A stretch of DNA of 64,000 bases from Collinsella sp. AM18-10 (GTDB taxonomy: Bacteria; Actinomycetota; Coriobacteriia; Coriobacteriales; Coriobacteriaceae). The translations under genes and the position numbers were made by a program. Below, in pieces: positions 62,101 to 64,000 of the stretch (the stretch's first letter is position 1; each line of letters begins with the position of its first letter). The notes under the pieces were generated by a model that did not search any database, had not been told where the DNA came from, and saw nothing but the letters and a program-made list of their open reading frames with translations. The stretch lies in NCBI RefSeq assembly GCF_003471585.1, contig NZ_QRJO01000001.1, positions 432,232-496,231 of the forward strand, given 5' to 3'.

Positions 62101-63893
62101 TTGTCGACCAGTGGATGTACCACAGCCGCCTGTACGCCGTCGCCCGTTTTGTGACCATGCGCAACGATTTGGACCTGATTCAGCTCAACTCCTTCGGCTG
62201 CGGCTTGGACGCCCTGACCACCGACCAGGTGCAGGAAATCCTTGAGGCCAGCGGCAAGATCTACACCGTGCTCAAGATCGATGAGGTGTCCAACCTGGGC
62301 GCCGCGCGCATCCGCATCCGCTCGCTCATGGCGGCGCTCAAGGACCAGGAGGCCGAGCGCTTGGCCGAGGCCACGGCCGCGGGCGAGGCCTACGAGCAGG
62401 GCGATGCCGCGCCGGTGACGCCCTCCACGGATGCCCCCGCGTTCGCGAGTCGCAAGTACACGTTTGAGGCTCAGCGCGAGAGTGCTTCGACCGCGTGGCC
62501 CAAGGTGCCCTTTACCGAGCAGATGCGCGAGGAGGGCTACACCATTCTGTGCCCGCAGATGGCGCCGATTCACTTTGACCTGGTCAAAGAGGTGTTCCGC
62601 GGTGCCGGCTACAACTTGGAGCTGCTGCCCTCGACCGATCACGATGCCGTCGAGGCCGGCCTGCGCTACGTGAATAACGACATCTGCTATCCGTCGATTC
62701 TGGTGACGGGCCAGATTATGGAGGCCATCGAGAGCGGTCGGTACGACCTGTCCAAGACGGCCGTGGTCATCAGCCAGACCGGCGGCGGCTGCCGTGCCAC
62801 CAACTACATCGCGCTCATCCGTAAGGCCCTGCGCGAGAGCGGCCACCCCGAGATCCCAGTAATCTCGCTTTCGGCCGTGGCGCTCGGCGAGGACAACCCC
62901 GGCTTTAAGATCACGCCGGCGCTGCTTAAACAGGCAGTCTACGCGGTGCTCTTTGGCGACGTGATGATGCAGATGCTCTATCGTTGCCGCCCGTACGAGG
63001 CAACGCCCGGTGCCGCCAACGCGCTCTACGAGGAGTACATGGCACGAGCCCGCAAGCTGGCGCCCAAGTTCAACCGTCACAACTACACCAAGCTGTGCCG
63101 CGAGGCCATCCGCGCGTTCGACACCATGCCGCTCGTGGGCGAGGGCACCAAGCCGCGCGTGGGCGTGGTCGGCGAGATCCTGGTCAAGTTCCACCCTACA
63201 GCCAACAACCACGTGGTCGACGTTATCGAGCGCGAGGGCTGCGAGGCTGTGGTGCCGGGCCTGCTCGACTTCTTCCTGTACTCCATGAGCAACGCCGAGC
63301 TGCAGAAGGACGAGTTGGGCAGCTCTGCCACGACGCGTGCGGGCATGCAAGCGCTTATTAAGCTCGTGGACTGGATGCGTACGCCGGTGGAAGAGCTGCT
63401 CGAGAAGTCCCGCCGCTTTGAGGCGCCCGAGCGCATCGGCACCATGGCCGACAAGGCCCGCACGGTGCTTTCGGTGTGCAACAACATGGGCGAGGGCTGG
63501 CTGCTCACGGCCGAGATGCTCGACCTGATCGATCATGGCGCACCCAATATCATCTGCACGCAGCCCTTCGCGTGCCTGCCCAATCACGTGGTGGGCAAGG
63601 CCGTGATTAAGGAGCTGCGCCGCCAGCATCCCGAGAGCAACATCGTCGCGGTGGACTACGACCCCGGCGCGTCCGAGGTCAACCAGCTCAACCGCATTAA
63701 GCTCATGATCAGCGTGGCCAAGGAGAACATGCGCGCCGGTAAGGGCTTTAAGCTCGAGAAGGTGGCGCCGCTCGCGATGGACGAGGTCACCGGCCAGATG
63801 CGCGCCCACGATGGCTGCGTGAGCTGCGGACCGGCCAGCGAGGAGGCCGTGGCATCGGTCGCTGAGCGCCTGGGACGCGGTATTAAGAAGTAA
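59106..63893 (+). CDS. Large 2-hydroxyacyl-CoA dehydratase activase-like protein (double BadF/BadG domain, DUF2229, HgdB-like)
   Basis: A 1595-residue protein. Residues ~1-75 are an Ala/Glu/Lys-rich amphipathic arm. Two ASKHA ATPase domains of the HgdC/BadF type follow: GIDVGSTTVK near 90 with CAGGTGAF near 206, and GIDAGSTTMK near 404 with ACSSGCGSF near 526; both have a later SRC cysteine. A cysteine group CGRCSNNC near 690 with a further Cys near 714 follows, then DUF2229 (RALNMYENYPFW near 760) and an HgdB-like C-terminus from ~1150. Activases of this type use ATP to inject electrons into 2-hydroxyacyl-CoA dehydratases; no separate dehydratase genes are seen here, so the target is unknown. 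Confidence 0.88.
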   Translation: MSKLVEGIKDRMVAAAREAAPAVVDAAQKAATAAAEKVAEAVADAKNAAGETSVAAEPTTAAEPVAATAARAPEGAIFNPDNAHGNLHLGIDVGSTTVKLAVLNDDNQIVYAKYQRHHTDVRACARDLFEGAATVLPTAQMTCAITGSGGLLLSQWLDLEFVQEVIASKRAVETLIPATDVAIELGGEDAKIIYFDNGIEQRMNGTCAGGTGAFIDQMATLLHTDASGLNELAANATTIYPIASRCGVFAKTDVQPLLNEGARPEDVAASIFQAVVTQTISGLACGRPIRGNVAFLGGPLQYLSELRHRFYLTLNLDEEHRIVPQNAHLFVASGAAMAHESNKLSTFPQLIEAIDSLGDTQGAEVERLDPLFATDEDFAEFKGRHDTEVVPKGKLDGYTGRVFIGIDAGSTTMKAALVGEDGQLLHTWYGNNNGDILGTAKVIMADFYNHIPAGCTIGHVTTTGYGEALLIEALKADSGEIETVAHLRGAKAFLPGVEFILDIGGQDMKCLRVKDGVIEHIMLNEACSSGCGSFIESFAVSMNMDVRAFADAAIHAKAPVDLGSRCTVFMNSRVKQAQKEGATVGDIAAGLSYSVIKNALFKVIKLRDPKEIGSQVIVQGGTFMSDATLRAFEQLTGVHAVRPDIAGCMGAYGAALLARDRAGADGTSTILSAEDIAHLTVTQKHVRCGRCSNNCQLTVNDFGGGRRFITGNRCEKGAGHKKQKTEAPNLFKKKNDLLFNREVLSPDEAPRGTVGIPRALNMYENYPFWHAFFTRLGFSVQLSDQSSKKTYQAGIESMPSESVCYPAKMSHGHVMNLIDRDVDFIWMPCVRWERKEDPTAGNCYNCPIVMSYPTALALNIDEIREQNIEFLYPFVPYHDKTELKRRLYQVLAVDRVADAEAGRGRVRGPKITRSEVDAAVNAAFEADARFHEDIQTMGEEALKWVEDHGGHGIVLAGRPYHNDPEINHALPELISSFGFAVFTEDSLAHLVKPERPIRVVDQWMYHSRLYAVARFVTMRNDLDLIQLNSFGCGLDALTTDQVQEILEASGKIYTVLKIDEVSNLGAARIRIRSLMAALKDQEAERLAEATAAGEAYEQGDAAPVTPSTDAPAFASRKYTFEAQRESASTAWPKVPFTEQMREEGYTILCPQMAPIHFDLVKEVFRGAGYNLELLPSTDHDAVEAGLRYVNNDICYPSILVTGQIMEAIESGRYDLSKTAVVISQTGGGCRATNYIALIRKALRESGHPEIPVISLSAVALGEDNPGFKITPALLKQAVYAVLFGDVMMQMLYRCRPYEATPGAANALYEEYMARARKLAPKFNRHNYTKLCREAIRAFDTMPLVGEGTKPRVGVVGEILVKFHPTANNHVVDVIEREGCEAVVPGLLDFFLYSMSNAELQKDELGSSATTRAGMQALIKLVDWMRTPVEELLEKSRRFEAPERIGTMADKARTVLSVCNNMGEGWLLTAEMLDLIDHGAPNIICTQPFACLPNHVVGKAVIKELRRQHPESNIVAVDYDPGASEVNQLNRIKLMISVAKENMRAGKGFKLEKVAPLAMDEVTGQMRAHDGCVSCGPASEEAVASVAERLGRGIKK

Positions 63894-63921
63894 CTGGCCT
63901 GCTTTGTGCTGGATATGAGAC

Positions 63922-63961
63922 AAACGGGTGGTAGCCGTACCGGCTGCCACCCGTTTTTATT
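63922..63961 (+). terminator. Terminator of the TetR-activase operon
   Basis: AAACGGGTGG (63922-63931) pairs with CCACCCGTTT (63947-63956), with AGCCG/CGGCT inside, followed by a T run. Confidence 0.92.
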
Positions 63962-64000
63962 AAAGGCTTTAGCCTGTGCGGGGCGCGCAGCGCGCCGCAT

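Noticed and set aside
60687..63950. A 1087-codon open frame on the minus strand opposite the activase gene
   Set aside because: High-G+C antisense shadow: repetitive His/Leu/Val/Gly composition, no SD, no recognisable domain, and the plus strand encodes a clear enzyme family.

Overview
The window looks like a stretch of chromosome from a gut actinobacterium of the class Coriobacteriia, most likely Collinsella or a close relative. This is judged from the high G+C content, strong SD-led genes and the gene set: glycyl-radical fermentation, a CoA-dehydratase-type activase, gut amino-acid uptake, and many intergenic palindromes. The genus is an inference; there is no rRNA, and no tRNA was seen.

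Layout. 1-5902: a cut-off DAHP synthase, then a MarR regulator with a heterodimeric ABC exporter (both minus strand). 6153-8027: an SDR dehydrogenase with a 2-keto-3-deoxygluconate permease. 8497-13182: pyruvate formate-lyase made as two polypeptides, a DegV protein, and the PFL-activating radical SAM enzyme. 13232-16343: a hydrolase remnant, MTA/SAH nucleosidase, EngB, and a DUF3990/HTH pair that looks like a toxin-antitoxin module. 16626-21917: a threonine/aspartate-family cluster (thrB, thrC, aspartokinase, asd). 22562-28979: Ogt, a broken histidine kinase, an AIM24-like protein, a MacB-like ATPase with a large FtsX permease, and a small hypothetical. 29424-38776: an HTH-membrane protein, phosphofructokinase, an anchored Ntn hydrolase, M18 aminopeptidase, a D-2-hydroxyacid dehydrogenase, SEC-C methionine aminopeptidase, a radical SAM protein and an alpha/beta hydrolase. 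38988-44907: a GGDEF-like/REC/HD-GYP protein with an Hpt partner, a DUF2975/HTH pair and a lower-G+C three-gene ABC-2 transporter. 45017-51536: a glutamine/glutamate-type ABC importer with a class I amidotransferase-fold hydrolase, and a DXS-like enzyme. 51765-63893: an HD/CmpB pair, AmtB with a P-II protein, TetR/MFS, a HAD phosphatase, and TetR with a 1595-residue activase.

The most striking signals are structural. Four 3' flanks (after the glycyl-radical subunit gene, thrB, asd and pfkA) carry the same nested hairpin, always in the sense orientation and 16-24 nt after the stop codon. The arms differ completely between copies but stay complementary; the internal-loop motifs are conserved, and a 4-bp helix changes on both sides in one copy. 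This looks like a structured RNA family. In addition there are six or seven copies of a REP-like palindrome with a GGGACAGG core, a 230-bp element with perfect 31-bp inverted ends, several other long inverted-repeat elements, a tandem array of three palindromes, and a near-perfect 21-bp hairpin that covers the ribosome binding site and start codon of the HAD gene.
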